From: Bacteroidales bacterium
GTDB lineage: Bacteria > Bacteroidota > Bacteroidia > Bacteroidales > WCHB1-69
Assembly (NCBI GenBank): GCA_017962275.1
Contig: JAGCVQ010000012.1
Span: 1-40,015 of the forward strand
Direction: 5' to 3'
DNA: 40,015 nt
Of this stretch, positions 23,323 through 34,600 are shown piece after piece. The notes under the pieces were generated by a model. It was not told the DNA's origin and searched no databases. It worked only from the letters and a program-made list of their open reading frames with translations. Both the position numbers and the translations under genes were made by a program. The stretch's first letter is position 1, and each line of letters begins with the position of its first letter.

Positions 23323-24306
23323 TTATTGTATCGACTTCACAATTGCCTCAACCTCACGAAGATAGTCCCTTTTTTCTTCTTGCGGAGCATACACGAAACC
23401 ATCCACCGTGATGCAGGTGGTGCTGTCGGGGGAGACTTGGGTGAAACTATAGAACGGGCCGCCCATCTTGTCGCGGACGGTTTCCCATAATCCTCTCAAT
23501 TCCATGCCGTTGTGATAACGAATCTGGAGATCCTGGGCCATCGGATAACCCTCGATGTTGGCCACCAACGGATAGGCTCCGGCCACTGCGCCTTGGATGT
23601 AAGCCTTGGTGATGCGGTCGCGCTCGGCCACGATGTTCTCTTTCGTGAGATCATAGCGCGGCGATTTGTAGAGCATCACGAAGCGGTCGTTTTTGGGGGT
23701 GCGGAAGCAGAGCCACAGGAAGTCCTCTTCCTCGCGCCCCACGAAGTAACCATCCGGGATGGTCATCGACAGGCCGAACTTCTCTTTGATTTTCTTCTCA
23801 ATCACCGGATTGTTCAGCTTGCGGTGGGCGTTCTGCAGACGGGCGATGTCGTTGGCATACATCGCCTTCACAATCTCGTCCTGATGCGCGAGGAACAACG
23901 CCAGACAGGAATCCTGCTGGTTGCCGCGAATTTTGACGAGAATCTGCGGACTGGTGATCGGATTCCGGGAAATTTCGAACGTATTTCCCGCATAATCAGG
24001 GTTATAGTCGAACTGCACGATGTTGCGATGGCGCATGAACGACGCCTTGTAGTCCGAGTTGGAGCATTGAATCACATCGAACATCGGCTCGATCTGGTTG
24101 ATGGCGGGCTGCGGCTGTTGAATCACCTCATAGATGGCCTTCACCGCCGCCTTCGACCAGTAATTCGTGTCAATGGCCAGGATCATCTCCCCTGCCTTGC
24201 CGGTGGAGAAATTATCGACTTTGATGCCAGACGAGCCCGACTTCTGACGACAGGAAACTGCGGTCAGAAGCACTAATATCACTGCGAAATAACTGATTTT
24301 CTTCAT
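23323..24306 (-). CDS. DUF4837-family lipoprotein
   Basis: This 327-residue protein has a type II signal peptide (MKKISYFAVILVLLTAVSCR; lipobox A-V-S-C with C19). The sequence agrees with the DUF4837 family, a widespread Bacteroidota envelope lipoprotein of unknown function: an I-L-A-I-D-T-N-Y-W start after the linker, F-D-Y-N-P-D-Y-A-G-N-T-F-E-I-S-R-N, an I-P-D-G-Y-F-V-G-R-E-E-E-D-F-L-W-L segment and C-terminal R-G-L-W-E-T-V-R-D-K-M-G-G-P-F-Y-S-F-T. Length matches the family. Its likely -7 box (TATTTTTG, 24379-24386) lies upstream and is interleaved with the dprA promoter. Readthrough into the sigma gene is possible. Confidence 0.85.
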   Translation of the reverse strand: MKKISYFAVILVLLTAVSCRQKSGSSGIKVDNFSTGKAGEMILAIDTNYWSKAAVKAIYEVIQQPQPAINQIEPMFDVIQCSNSDYKASFMRHRNIVQFDYNPDYAGNTFEISRNPITSPQILVKIRGNQQDSCLALFLAHQDEIVKAMYANDIARLQNAHRKLNNPVIEKKIKEKFGLSMTIPDGYFVGREEEDFLWLCFRTPKNDRFVMLYKSPRYDLTKENIVAERDRITKAYIQGAVAGAYPLVANIEGYPMAQDLQIRYHNGMELRGLWETVRDKMGGPFYSFTQVSPDSTTCITVDGFVYAPQEEKRDYLREVEAIVKSIQ

Positions 24307-24352
24307 CTTTCTGAAATTTATTTTTCTAACGGTTTTATATTCGATTTATTGC

Positions 24353-24386
24353 TATCTTTGCCGGTGAAAAACAAAGTGCAAAAATA
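24353..24386. promoter_or_regulatory. Interleaved promoters of dprA (+) and the DUF4837 gene (-)
   Basis: TATCTTTG at 24353-24360 is a plus-strand -7 box for dprA (start 24416). CAAAAATA at 24379-24386 is TATTTTTG on the minus strand for the DUF4837 gene (start 24306). The two boxes point toward each other across about 18 bases, so polymerases starting there would overlap and may interfere. Confidence 0.5.
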
Positions 24387-24415
24387 AAATATTCTTCATA
24401 AACCAAAGGCAAAAA

Positions 24416-25519
24416 ATGCAAACCGAACTTTTTTATCGCATCGCACTGAACAAGACGGAAGGTCTTGGAAAGTCCACTCTCAAGCAGATTTTGGCGGCAG
24501 CTGGCTCTGCGCAGAACGTCTATGAGTTCCCTGAATCGTGGCAACGGAAGTTTCGCAACCGCAAGCGTTTTGACTTGAAGATTGTGCTCACTGACAAAAC
24601 CAAGAGTCTGGTTGAACGGGAGTTGCAGATGATGGATCGCTATCAGGTCAGGCTGTGCCACTATCTGGACCCAACCTATCCTCAGCGCCTCAAACGCTGC
24701 AACGACGCTCCCGTGTCTTTTTACTACAAGGGCAGCGGCGACTTCAATCCCGCCCGTGTATTGGCAGTGGTGGGCACGCGAAACGCCACATCGTACGGGG
24801 CGAAAAGTCTCTCGAAGATCCTGAACGATCTGAAAGAGAGCCAAATCACCACCGTCAGCGGGTTGGCTTACGGCATTGACACGGTGGCGCATGAGGAGTC
24901 GCTAAACCTCGGGATGCCTACGACCGCTGTGTTGGGCAACGGGCTGCACATGGTTTATCCTGCCGCCAACAAACCGCTGTCAGACAGGATCTTGGCAAAC
25001 GGCGGCACGCTCATCAGCGAGTTCGACTTCGACACGGGTCCCGACCGGATGAACTTCCCCGCGCGCAACCGCATCATTGCGGGCATGGCGGATGCCGTGT
25101 TGGTGGCTGAAAGTGCGCTCAAGGGCGGGAGCATCATCACGGCGCACATCGCCAACTCCTACAACCGCGACATTTTCGCCATTCCGGGCACCATTTTCGA
25201 CGACATGCACGCCGGCTGCCACGACCTTATCCGCCGTAATATCGCCGCGCTGGTCACTTCCGGACAAGACATCCTCGAGATGATGAATTGGGACACGGAT
25301 TCCACACCGCAATCCGTGCAGATGCAGCTGTTTCCGGAGCTCTCCGAAGAGGAAGAACTGGTTTATCGTTTCGTGTCAACCGGCAAAAAGACCATCGACG
25401 AGATTTCCGAACATTGCGCCGAGTTCTCGCCCTCCAAGTTGGCCGGAATCCTGCTCACGATGGAACTCAAAGGGGTGCTGGCCGCCCTGCCGGGAAAGAG
25501 CTACAGCGTTAATAGTTAG
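24416..25519 (+). CDS. dprA: DNA-processing protein DprA
   Basis: This is a 367-residue DprA/Smf protein. It binds incoming single-stranded DNA and loads RecA during natural transformation. The Rossmann-like core (about 90-290) has V-V-G-T-R-N-A-T-S-Y-G (118-128), V-S-G-L-A-Y-G-I-D (147-155), P-A-A-N-K-P-L (182-188), F-P-A-R-N-R-I-I-A-G (214-223), the E-S-A-L-K-G-G-S-I-I-T-A segment (232-243) and F-A-I-P-G (254-258). The N-terminal 50 residues are a helix-hairpin-helix-like region (T-E-G-L-G-K-S-T-L-K). A C-terminal winged helix (about 312-365) is present. Length is normal for the phylum. The start has a TATCTTTG -7 box 56 bases upstream. The stop codon falls inside a GTTAGCA heptamer array. 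No other competence gene is in the window. Confidence 0.97.
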   Translation: MQTELFYRIALNKTEGLGKSTLKQILAAAGSAQNVYEFPESWQRKFRNRKRFDLKIVLTDKTKSLVERELQMMDRYQVRLCHYLDPTYPQRLKRCNDAPVSFYYKGSGDFNPARVLAVVGTRNATSYGAKSLSKILNDLKESQITTVSGLAYGIDTVAHEESLNLGMPTTAVLGNGLHMVYPAANKPLSDRILANGGTLISEFDFDTGPDRMNFPARNRIIAGMADAVLVAESALKGGSIITAHIANSYNRDIFAIPGTIFDDMHAGCHDLIRRNIAALVTSGQDILEMMNWDTDSTPQSVQMQLFPELSEEEELVYRFVSTGKKTIDEISEHCAEFSPSKLAGILLTMELKGVLAALPGKSYSVNS

Positions 25520-25577
25520 CAGTTAGTAGTTAGCAGTTAGTAGTTAGCAGTTAGCAGTTAGCAGTTAGCAGTTAGCG
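25508..25577. repeat. Tandem heptamer array, 10 copies of GTTAGCA/GTTAGTA
   Basis: Ten head-to-tail 7-mers start at GTTAATA (25508-25514, still coding the last residues of DprA) and run to GTTAGCG (25571-25577). The dprA stop TAG (25517-25519) is part of the second unit. It sits between two convergent genes, is oriented with dprA sense, and is the longest heptamer array in the window. Confidence 0.95.
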
Positions 25578-25600
25578 GTTTGGAGATTCTGTTGATGATC

Positions 25601-28600
25601 TTACCGTTTTATGAGTCGTTTGGTGACCGTGCCTTGTTCGGTGGTCACGCGCACGAAATAGACGCCGGAGGCTCTGGTGGAGAGATCTACAATAGTCTGG
25701 TAATCATGAACAAAGTGCTGTTCTAACCGTTTTCCGTACATGTCGTACAACTCCAACTGCTCGATGAGGTCTTGCTCGTTGCGGACGATGCATTTTCCAG
25801 TCGTGGGGTTGGGGTAGAGGTTCAGGAATTGGTCAATGTCAAGCTCGGGAATCCCGACATCAGGTCTTATGGAGAACACCACGTCGTCGATGAAAACCTG
25901 TCCCAGATAGGCGGGGCAATGATAGCGGAACGCCACGTACTTTCCGTTTCCAGAATACGTGTCGAAAAGTACAGAATGGGGCTCCCATACGCCCCAAGTT
26001 TGCAGCGTGATGGTATCCACCGGCATGAAAGTGGTCTCATCGTAAGGGTTGTTCATCACGCCCACGAACATCGTGTCCCAACCGGGAACCGCATTGACTA
26101 CTTGATAGTACTTGAACTCCAGTTGGATGCTGTCGAGTTCAATCTCTGGGGCGACTGCGGGAGCAATGGCCCATCCGTCGCGGAAGGAGTTGGAGAGGAA
26201 CGTCAGTGAGCCTACACCGCTGGAGGAGACTTCAGACGAAACGATAGGATAGTAGGAGTAGGATGCGGGGGTCAGAATTCGACGCCAACAATCAGGGAAC
26301 GCTGATTCGCTGTCGGTGCCGTAGGTGTCAAAGGTTTCCGTGTAAGGCAGCTGGCTGATTGTTCCGCAATCCGTGGTGAGGATCAGCGGCTCAGACCATT
26401 CCGAATAGAAACTTGTGCCGCAAACAGTCCGCACGTAAACACGGTACGTCTGTCCTTGCGTCAGGTTGGAGAGGGCAAAGTCGGTGTTGGAGATGGATGT
26501 CGGAGTTTGAGAGTTCGGGGAGGAATTCCCATCGCATACCACATATTCCCATTGTGAGTGAAAATCCCTTGGAATGAACGTTACCGATGCAGTGCTGGTT
26601 GATACGGCGGTGGCAGTCAGTGCGATGGGTGCTTCACAATCGGATGCTTGGTAAATCACGATGTTGTCGATCCACATTGCCATATTCGAGGAATGTGTGC
26701 CCACCTGCCGGAAAGCGATATGTTTTCCGGTTCCGGACATCGCGGTGTTGTGGAAATCTACCGTAACATCCTGCCATGTGTCGTGTTGGGTGATGGAGAA
26801 CACCTGCACGGATTCGAAAGTGGAAAGGTCGTACGGGTCGCTCATCACACCCACTTCCATGCAGCCGGCGATGTATTCATGGTCGGCCGACAGTCTGAAC
26901 TGCGCCCGCAGCGAGTGGATGTCCACCCCGAACGGCTGGGTGACGGCGGTGGCGGTCGTTGAGTTGTCGGAATGGAAAAGCAGCGCTTTGCTCTCCATGC
27001 CGTAATAGCCGTAGGTGTTCCATTCTATTCTGGGGCAGTTGGCGTAGGTGACGGGGAAAATCCAGCAGTCGGGTCTCACGATATAGGTGCTCATCCACGG
27101 ATAGTCGTCGAAATTCTCCGAGTAGGGCAATTCTACCACGGGGGCACAAGTCGTCATAAAGGTGGCAGGGGTACACCAGGAGCTGCTTGAACTGCCGCAA
27201 TCGGACTTCACGAAGACATCGTACATGGTATTGTCGGCCAAGCCGCCAATGACAATCGGATAGGTTCCTGTCTGTATAGGTGTGCCGCTTTCCGGTGCAT
27301 TGCCGTTGGGGACAACCACCACCTGCCAGGCGGTTTCCGACCCACCAGGTTGCCAATCCACCAACACGCTGTCATGGGTGATGGCTTCAGCGGTCACATT
27401 CGTGGGCAGCGGACAGGCAGAGAGATAATCCACAATTAGATTATCCATGCTGACCGGAGTGAGCGGGTTGGAGAAGTTCTCCTGCATAAAGGCGAGGTAG
27501 TGGCCATTACCGGTATAGGAAGCCAAACTGACCGTTCTGTCTGTCCAGGTGGTGACAGCGTAAGGGTTCGGGAAGACCGTGTCCACAGGCGTGAACGTGG
27601 CGAAATCGCTGGGATCGGTCATGACACCCACCACCAAAATGGAGTTAGGTGCTGTCGTGTTGGCCTTGAACTTGAACGACGCCTGCAAGGTGTTCAGCGG
27701 GATGGACGAATCAAATTCGGGCGTGATGGCGACGTTGTGGCCGTTGCTGGGTTGGAAATAGAGTGATCCCGGTGAGCTGTAATATCCGTTGGGGTAAATA
27801 AACGGATAAGGAGCGACAATGTAAGAGGAGTAGAGACGGCTCCAGCATCTCGGGAATGCCGAGTAGCCGTTCAGGTCGGAACCGGTGCCGTAGGTGTCAA
27901 AGGAATCCTCGTATGGCAGCTCGGTAATGGTACCGCAGTCCGTCCTTTGGGAAGTGGAGCACCAAGCACTCTGGCTGTCCCCGCAATCGGTGCGCACATA
28001 GATGACGTAGAGTCTGTCTTTGTGCAGATTATTGAAGGTGTAGGTGGTACTTGTCAGCGCAACAACCTGCGTGGTGTCTATAGGTTGTCCGTCTTCCACA
28101 ATGACGGCCTCCCAATTCTGGTCGCCGTTGTTGGCGGGGGTAAAGCTGATGCTGATGCTGGTTGTGGAGGTTGCGGTCACCGTCAGACTGTGAGGTGCGG
28201 CGCAGGTGCCGCCGTAAATCATAATGTTGTCGATCGCGCCTGGCGGATTCGTCCCTTCATAAAAGCCGTTGCTCCAGAGGAAGTAGAGGCGCTGGTGCCC
28301 TGCGTGCGTGGAATCAACCGTGAACGAATGGCTGGTCCATGCGGCATCGGTGTACAGCCCGTTGCCAAGTTCTTCCAACTGGGAGGGGATCGTAATGGAA
28401 TAAGTGGCATTGGCTTCCACGGGGGTGGGAGGTCCAAGGAAGATGCGAGTGCGGTCATCGCCGCTTTGCCCAAGACCTCGGAAATCAAAGGCTATCTGGT
28501 ATTCTGAATAGCCGGGGGTGAAATAGATGTCACGATAAGCCCAAGAATTGCTCATGGAGCCGTAAACATCGTAGGAGTTGGTTGCGCCGTTGTCGTTGGA

Positions 28601-31600
28601 GACATACAATCCGTGATTGCCGGCTTGGTATGCCGCACTGCCGATGTACCAACGGTTGTCGCCCACATTCAGCAGACGCCAGTCGCGGTTCTCGTCACTC
28701 TCTTCAAAGCCGCAGAAATAGGGCAGTTGCGCTTCGGTAGCTTCCGTAAAGAAGGAACTCTCGTCGCTCCATTGGCTGGCGTTTGACGGCACGCAGCTCT
28801 TGCGAACCCGCCATGAGTATTGCGTGGATGACTGCAAATTCTGCAGCAAAAGGAACGTGTCGGCAGTGGAGATCTCATTCCACAAAGTGTCGTTGGCCAT
28901 CCGGTAGCCGACCGTGTAGTCGTTGGTGATACCACAATTGCCGGGACTCCAGGAAACCACCGCTGAGATATCCGCGAGGTCGGAAACGGTCAGCTCCGTC
29001 GGGATGCTGCACGGCGAGCCGACGATGGAGATGTTGTCCACGGCACCGGGGAGGTTGTTGTTTGTTCCCGCAATTTGCTGTGTCCACAGGAAGTATAGAC
29101 GTTGCATACCCGCATGGGAACCGTTGAGTACGAAGCGGTAATGGTTCCAGTTAGGCATTCCATAGTACTCGCCGATGACTTCTGCGTTGGCGGGGGTGTA
29201 ATTGCCGGAAGGTGTTGCCGGCGGTCCCAGGAATACTTTCACATAGTCCACTGCTCCTCCAATATAAGCGTATGACCGAATGTCAAACTCCATCAGATAT
29301 TCGGAGTATTGCGGATCGAAGTAGATGTCGCGATAAGCCCAGGTTTGAGCGTTCACATTGTCGGAGAATGTATTGGAAACACCGTTGTTGTTGGAGACGT
29401 ATAGGGCTGAATCTCCTTCAAAATGCGCCGCATGGCCGATGTACCACTTATGGTTGTTCATACCTCCATCCAAGACCCAACAAGCATTCTCATCAGCCTC
29501 TTCAAAGCCGCAGAAATAGGGAAGGATGGTTGTGCTGAATTGGAACTCGTCGCTCCAAACGCCTTGCGAAGTGTCACAGTTGGTCCTGACTTTCGCTAAA
29601 TAGTTGGTCTTGGGTTGCAGGTTGGTCAGCGTGACTTGATTGCTGTTGGCGGTCACATAACTATAGGTGTTGTCGGATTGTCGGCGGTAAGCCACCGTGT
29701 AGGAGTCGGCTTGGTAAACCGCAGTCCACGACAGCACCGCATCGTTTTCTGTCACTTGGTTGGCGGTCAGATGGCGTGGGATGCCGCAACCCTCCGGTGT
29801 GATGGAGATGTTGTCGAAGGCCGCCGGCGGGTTGGTACCCATGCTCACGTCGCTGCGCCACAGGATGTAGATGCGCTGCAGACCGGTGAATGCGGTGTCT
29901 AAATTGATGGTGACATTGTGCCAGGTGGAATCCAAATAGATGACATCGCCCATCTGGGTTGCACCGTCGGGGACAATAATTTCTGAACTGACGGGCGTGA
30001 CAGTTGGTGTCGTGGGAGATCCTAAGAATACTTTCGCGTAGTCAACAGGATTGTTGTTATACAGCTCGCCGAAAGCTCTGCAGTCGAAAGAAATCACATA
30101 ATCGGTATAGCTGGGATCCAGATAGACATCGCGGTAAGCCCATATCATGGAATAGTTGGTCGTGTAGGTGTTGGTGGCACCATTGTCATTGGAGACATAC
30201 AACGATGAGGTGCCTCCGTTGTTCACAGCATTTCCGATATGCCATTTGTTGGCGTAATTCCCGTTCACGAATGTCCATCGGCTGTTCTCATCCGCATCTT
30301 CGAAATCACATACGTATGGCAGACGGGCGGTGTTCGCCGGGGTCTGGAAGGAGGATTCCGCAGACCATTGGCTGTGGTCGGTGGCGGTGCAGTTGGCCCG
30401 TACTTTCCAAACGTAGGTGGTCAGCGGGGTGAGATTGCCAATGGTAGCATGCTCGTCAGGTACAGTGATGTACGTGAAGGTGGTGTCATATTGTAGTTTG
30501 TAGGCAATGGTATAGGAATCGGCACTGCCGTTCAACGTCCACGACAAGTTGGCGAGTGTGTCCATCACCTGTGCGGTAAGCCCTGAAGGAATGTTGACAC
30601 AGGGAGTACCCACAATGTTGATATTGTCGATGGCGGCCGGCGGGTTGGAAACCGTCCAACCAGTATTGCGCCAGTAGAAGTAGAGTCGTTGCAACCCTGC
30701 ATAGGAATGGTCTAAGGTGTAGGTCTTGTTTGTCCATGCGGGCGTTCCAGAAAGACCCGTTGCCAATGCGGTAAGACCTTCCGGTATTGTGGAACCGTTA
30801 GGGGTAACTGGAGCTCCAAGGTAAACATTAGTATATGCTGAGTTTGAATAACTCGTTCCACCTGCCACTCGAATATCAAATGACAGGGAATAGACGGAGT
30901 CGGAAGGATCGAAATAGATGTCGCGATAGGTCCATACGTGGGAGCTGTTGTAGCCCCAAGAATAGGAGTAGCTAACACCGCCGTCGTTAGATATATACAA
31001 AGAATGGTCCCCGCCATTGCTGACGGCTTCGCCAATATACCATTTATTCGTATAGGTTCCATTCACCATCTGCCAAGCGTTGCGCTCGTCGGAATCCTCA
31101 AAGTCGCAAATGTAGGGCAACGACGCTGGCATCCGGACGCACAGGTCGCTGCTCCATCCGCTGTGGTCGTTAGCAGAGCAGTTGGCGCGGATTCTACAAT
31201 AGTAAGTTGCGGAAGGAGTAAGTCCTGTGATGAGCAGGAACGTGTCCGTAGTGCTGTATTCGGTGGTGGCTGTGCTTCCCGACAACCGTAAACTAACGGT
31301 ATAGGAGGCGGCTGGGCTTAAAGCACTTGGCGACCAACTAAGCGTTGCTGTATTAGCCGTCATATCCGCAATGGTCAAATCCGACGGGACACTGCACGAC
31401 AAACCGCAGACAGAGAAATTATCGATAGCGGCAGGTGGCTGAACCCCTACGGAGTTGTTGTTAACCCACTGGAAATAGATGCGTTGCAAGCCAGCGTAGG
31501 TGGAATCAAGCACGTATGAGTAATGTGTCCAATCGTTCACGTCAGAGAACTGGCTGCCCACCTGCACGGCTCCGTTCGGGGTGCCTGTGCCGGACGGGAC

Positions 31601-34600
31601 AGACGGGGCACCTATAAACACTTTCATGTAATCCGTGTTGTATTGCCCTTGTCCCTTGTAGTCAAATGACAATTGGTAAGCCAAATGATTTTCGTCGAAA
31701 TAGACATCGCGGTACGCCCACACGGAGGAGGTTGAGGTGATGGTATAGGCATTGGTCGTGCCGCTGTCGTTGGAGATGTAGAGGGCGGTGTTGTCGCCGT
31801 AGCCCGTGGCGTTGCCGATGACCCACTGGTTCTCTGCATCACCGTTCAGCATCGCCCAATGACCGTTCTCTAAAGGGTTGTCGAAAGAACACTGATACGG
31901 CAGATGCGGCAGTGATTGCGTGGTCGTGAAAAGTGCGTCGCTGCTCCATTCGCTGGTGTCCGTAGCACTACAAACTGATCTCACCCGCCAAATATAGTCG
32001 GTATTCGGAATGAGTCCTTGAATCGTAAAGAAGGTGTCCTGTGTGGTCAGTTCCGTATAAAGTGATTCGCTTAACATCTTGTAATCCAGTATGTAAGAAG
32101 CTGCTGTGCCTGTGCTGTTAGGCGACCAAGAAAGCGTGGCGGTTGTGTCTTGCGGATTTGAGGCCAAGTTGTCGGGTACTCCGCAAGTCGCTACGTTGAT
32201 GGAGATATTGTCAATGGCGGCAGGAGGGTTAACACCTGTGTTATAGTTGTTATACCAAAGGATATAGAGTCGTTGCGCACCCGCGTGGGTTGAATCCACG
32301 GTGTAACTTTTGTGCGTCCATTGCTCCGACAGGTTCAAATCCTCCCCGATTTGAGTGAAGGGAATGGCGACATCCCAATAATTTAAAGTCGGAATGGCAA
32401 AAGTATCGAGGAAAAGCTTGACATAATCCTGTTCGTCCTGTCCCATGCCTTTGAAATCCAGGGAGAGCTGGTACTGATTATAACCAGGTTCCAAATAAAT
32501 ATCGCGGTATGCCCAAACGAAGGATGTGCGTTGGAAGTCGTAAGTGTTTGATACACCGTCATCGCCGGAAACATACAACAGCGTGTTTTCGGAAGCGTCT
32601 GCCGGCGTACCGATATACCAGCGGTTCTGGTAATCACTGCTGAAAGATTCCCAATAATCGCCGATTTCACAATCCTCACCGTTTCGGATGGTCCAACAGG
32701 CGTTCTCCGTATCGTCTTCAAAATCACAGAAATAGGGGAGCTGTGCCAGCGTGCGGAATGCTTTCTCGCTACTCCAGTCGCTCCATTCGTTGCCTGCATA
32801 TTGGGCTTTCAGTTTCCAAACATACCAGCTGGAAGCTGCTAAGTCGGAGAGCTGGAATGCTGTGTCGGAAGCTGACAGGAGTGTTTCCGTGTATGCCGAA
32901 TCGGTAGCGGAACGATAAGATAGCAGATAGCCTTGCGGTACCTCAACGGTGTCAAGCTGCCAAGTCAGACGGGCTGTGTGCGCGGTGACATCCGTTGTGG
33001 CTAATTGTTCAAGAATGTTGTGGCTGACGCCCTTGATAGAAATATTGTCAATGGCACCAGGGGGATTCAAAGAGGTGTTGAACCGGAAATCGATGCGCAG
33101 CTGTTGGACTCCGGCAAACGTAGAGTCCACTGTGATGCAGTGGTGTGTCCAGAACGGTGCTTCGCTCAGAAATTCGCTCACGGCAACATTATTAAGGAAA
33201 ACTTGCATAAATCCCTGCCTATCGCCGCCACCTTTAACATCAAAATCAATTTGATACTTGGAGAATCCAGGGGTGAAGTAGATTTCCCGGAAGGCATAGG
33301 GATCTCCTCCACGTGGGATGTAACTGTTGGTGATGCCTCCATCGTTGGTGATGTATAGGGAATTTTGTCCGTCGCGCGCTACGGCATTGCCAATATGAAC
33401 TTGATTGTCGTCGGATTCCCAGTCGGTTTCAATCTGCCAGTTACTGTTTTCTACAGTATCCTCAAAATCGCAGAAATAGGGCAGTTCCACATGCATCTGT
33501 TCGGTGAAGAAATCCCATTCATCGCTCCAGAAACTGGACTCAGAACCAGAACAGTTGGCGCGGACTTTCCACATATATCCGGTGAGCGTTTGCAATCCGC
33601 CAATCGTGCAGGTCGTGTCCGTAACCGTCACTTCCGTGTAAACGGTGTCATCTATTTTGCGATACGCTACTGTGTAGGATTCTGGAGTCTGATTGTTGAA
33701 AGGCTGCCAAGAGAGTTCGGCTAAGGTGTCGGTAACTGTCACGTTTTGTAATGAAACAGGTCGCCCGCAGTTAGAGGCCGATACGCAGAAGTTATCGACT
33801 GCCGCTGTGCTCAAGCAAGAATATGGTCCATACTCATACCAATGGAAATAGAGTCGTTGCATGCCTGCGTATGTGGAATCCACAATGAGGTCATAATGTC
33901 GCCAATTGGTATCTGTCTCATAATTTGCAAAATAGCGGATACTTCTTGCCCCTACAGGACGACCTTCTGAAGTGAAAATGGACATGTCAGTGGTAGGTTC
34001 CCCCGCCCAAAGTGTCATATGGATATATTCGCAACTACTCTCTTTGACATCGAAAGAAATCAGATACTCAGAAGATGATGGGGGAAAAAAGACATCGCGA
34101 TATGCCAAAGCGTATGCTAAATAATAGTCGGGATGCGACGAAGTGTTCGTCTGCCCATTATCTCCAGAGACGTACATGGCAGAGGTGCCGCCATGGTTGA
34201 TCGCCTGACCGATACACCATCGGGCGTTGCTGTCAATGTCAATGAACCGCCACTGGGCGTTTTCGGTGGCATCCTCGAAATCACAACAGTATGGCTCGTT
34301 GGACACAAAAGGTGCAGATATGAAGGTGTTTTCGGCACTCCAATCGCTCTGCTCCGTCGGACTGCAAAGACCACGGACTTTCCACACGTATGGAGTGGAA
34401 TATTGCAATCCGTTGAGTAACAAGAAAGTATCGGTAACGGAAACCGTCGTGAAATCCGGAGCATCCTCTTCTTTATAGGCTAAAGTATAACTACTTGGAT
34501 TTCCAGCAAGGGGAGTTGACCAAGTCAACAAAGCGGCCGTACTGTCCATGGAGGCCACTTTCAGCGCGTATGGACTGGCGCAATGCGTAGAAACTACAGC

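Noticed and set aside
25508-25577. CRISPR array
   Set aside because: Units are 7 bp with no spacers, unlike 23-47 bp repeats with unique spacers; no cas gene is nearby.
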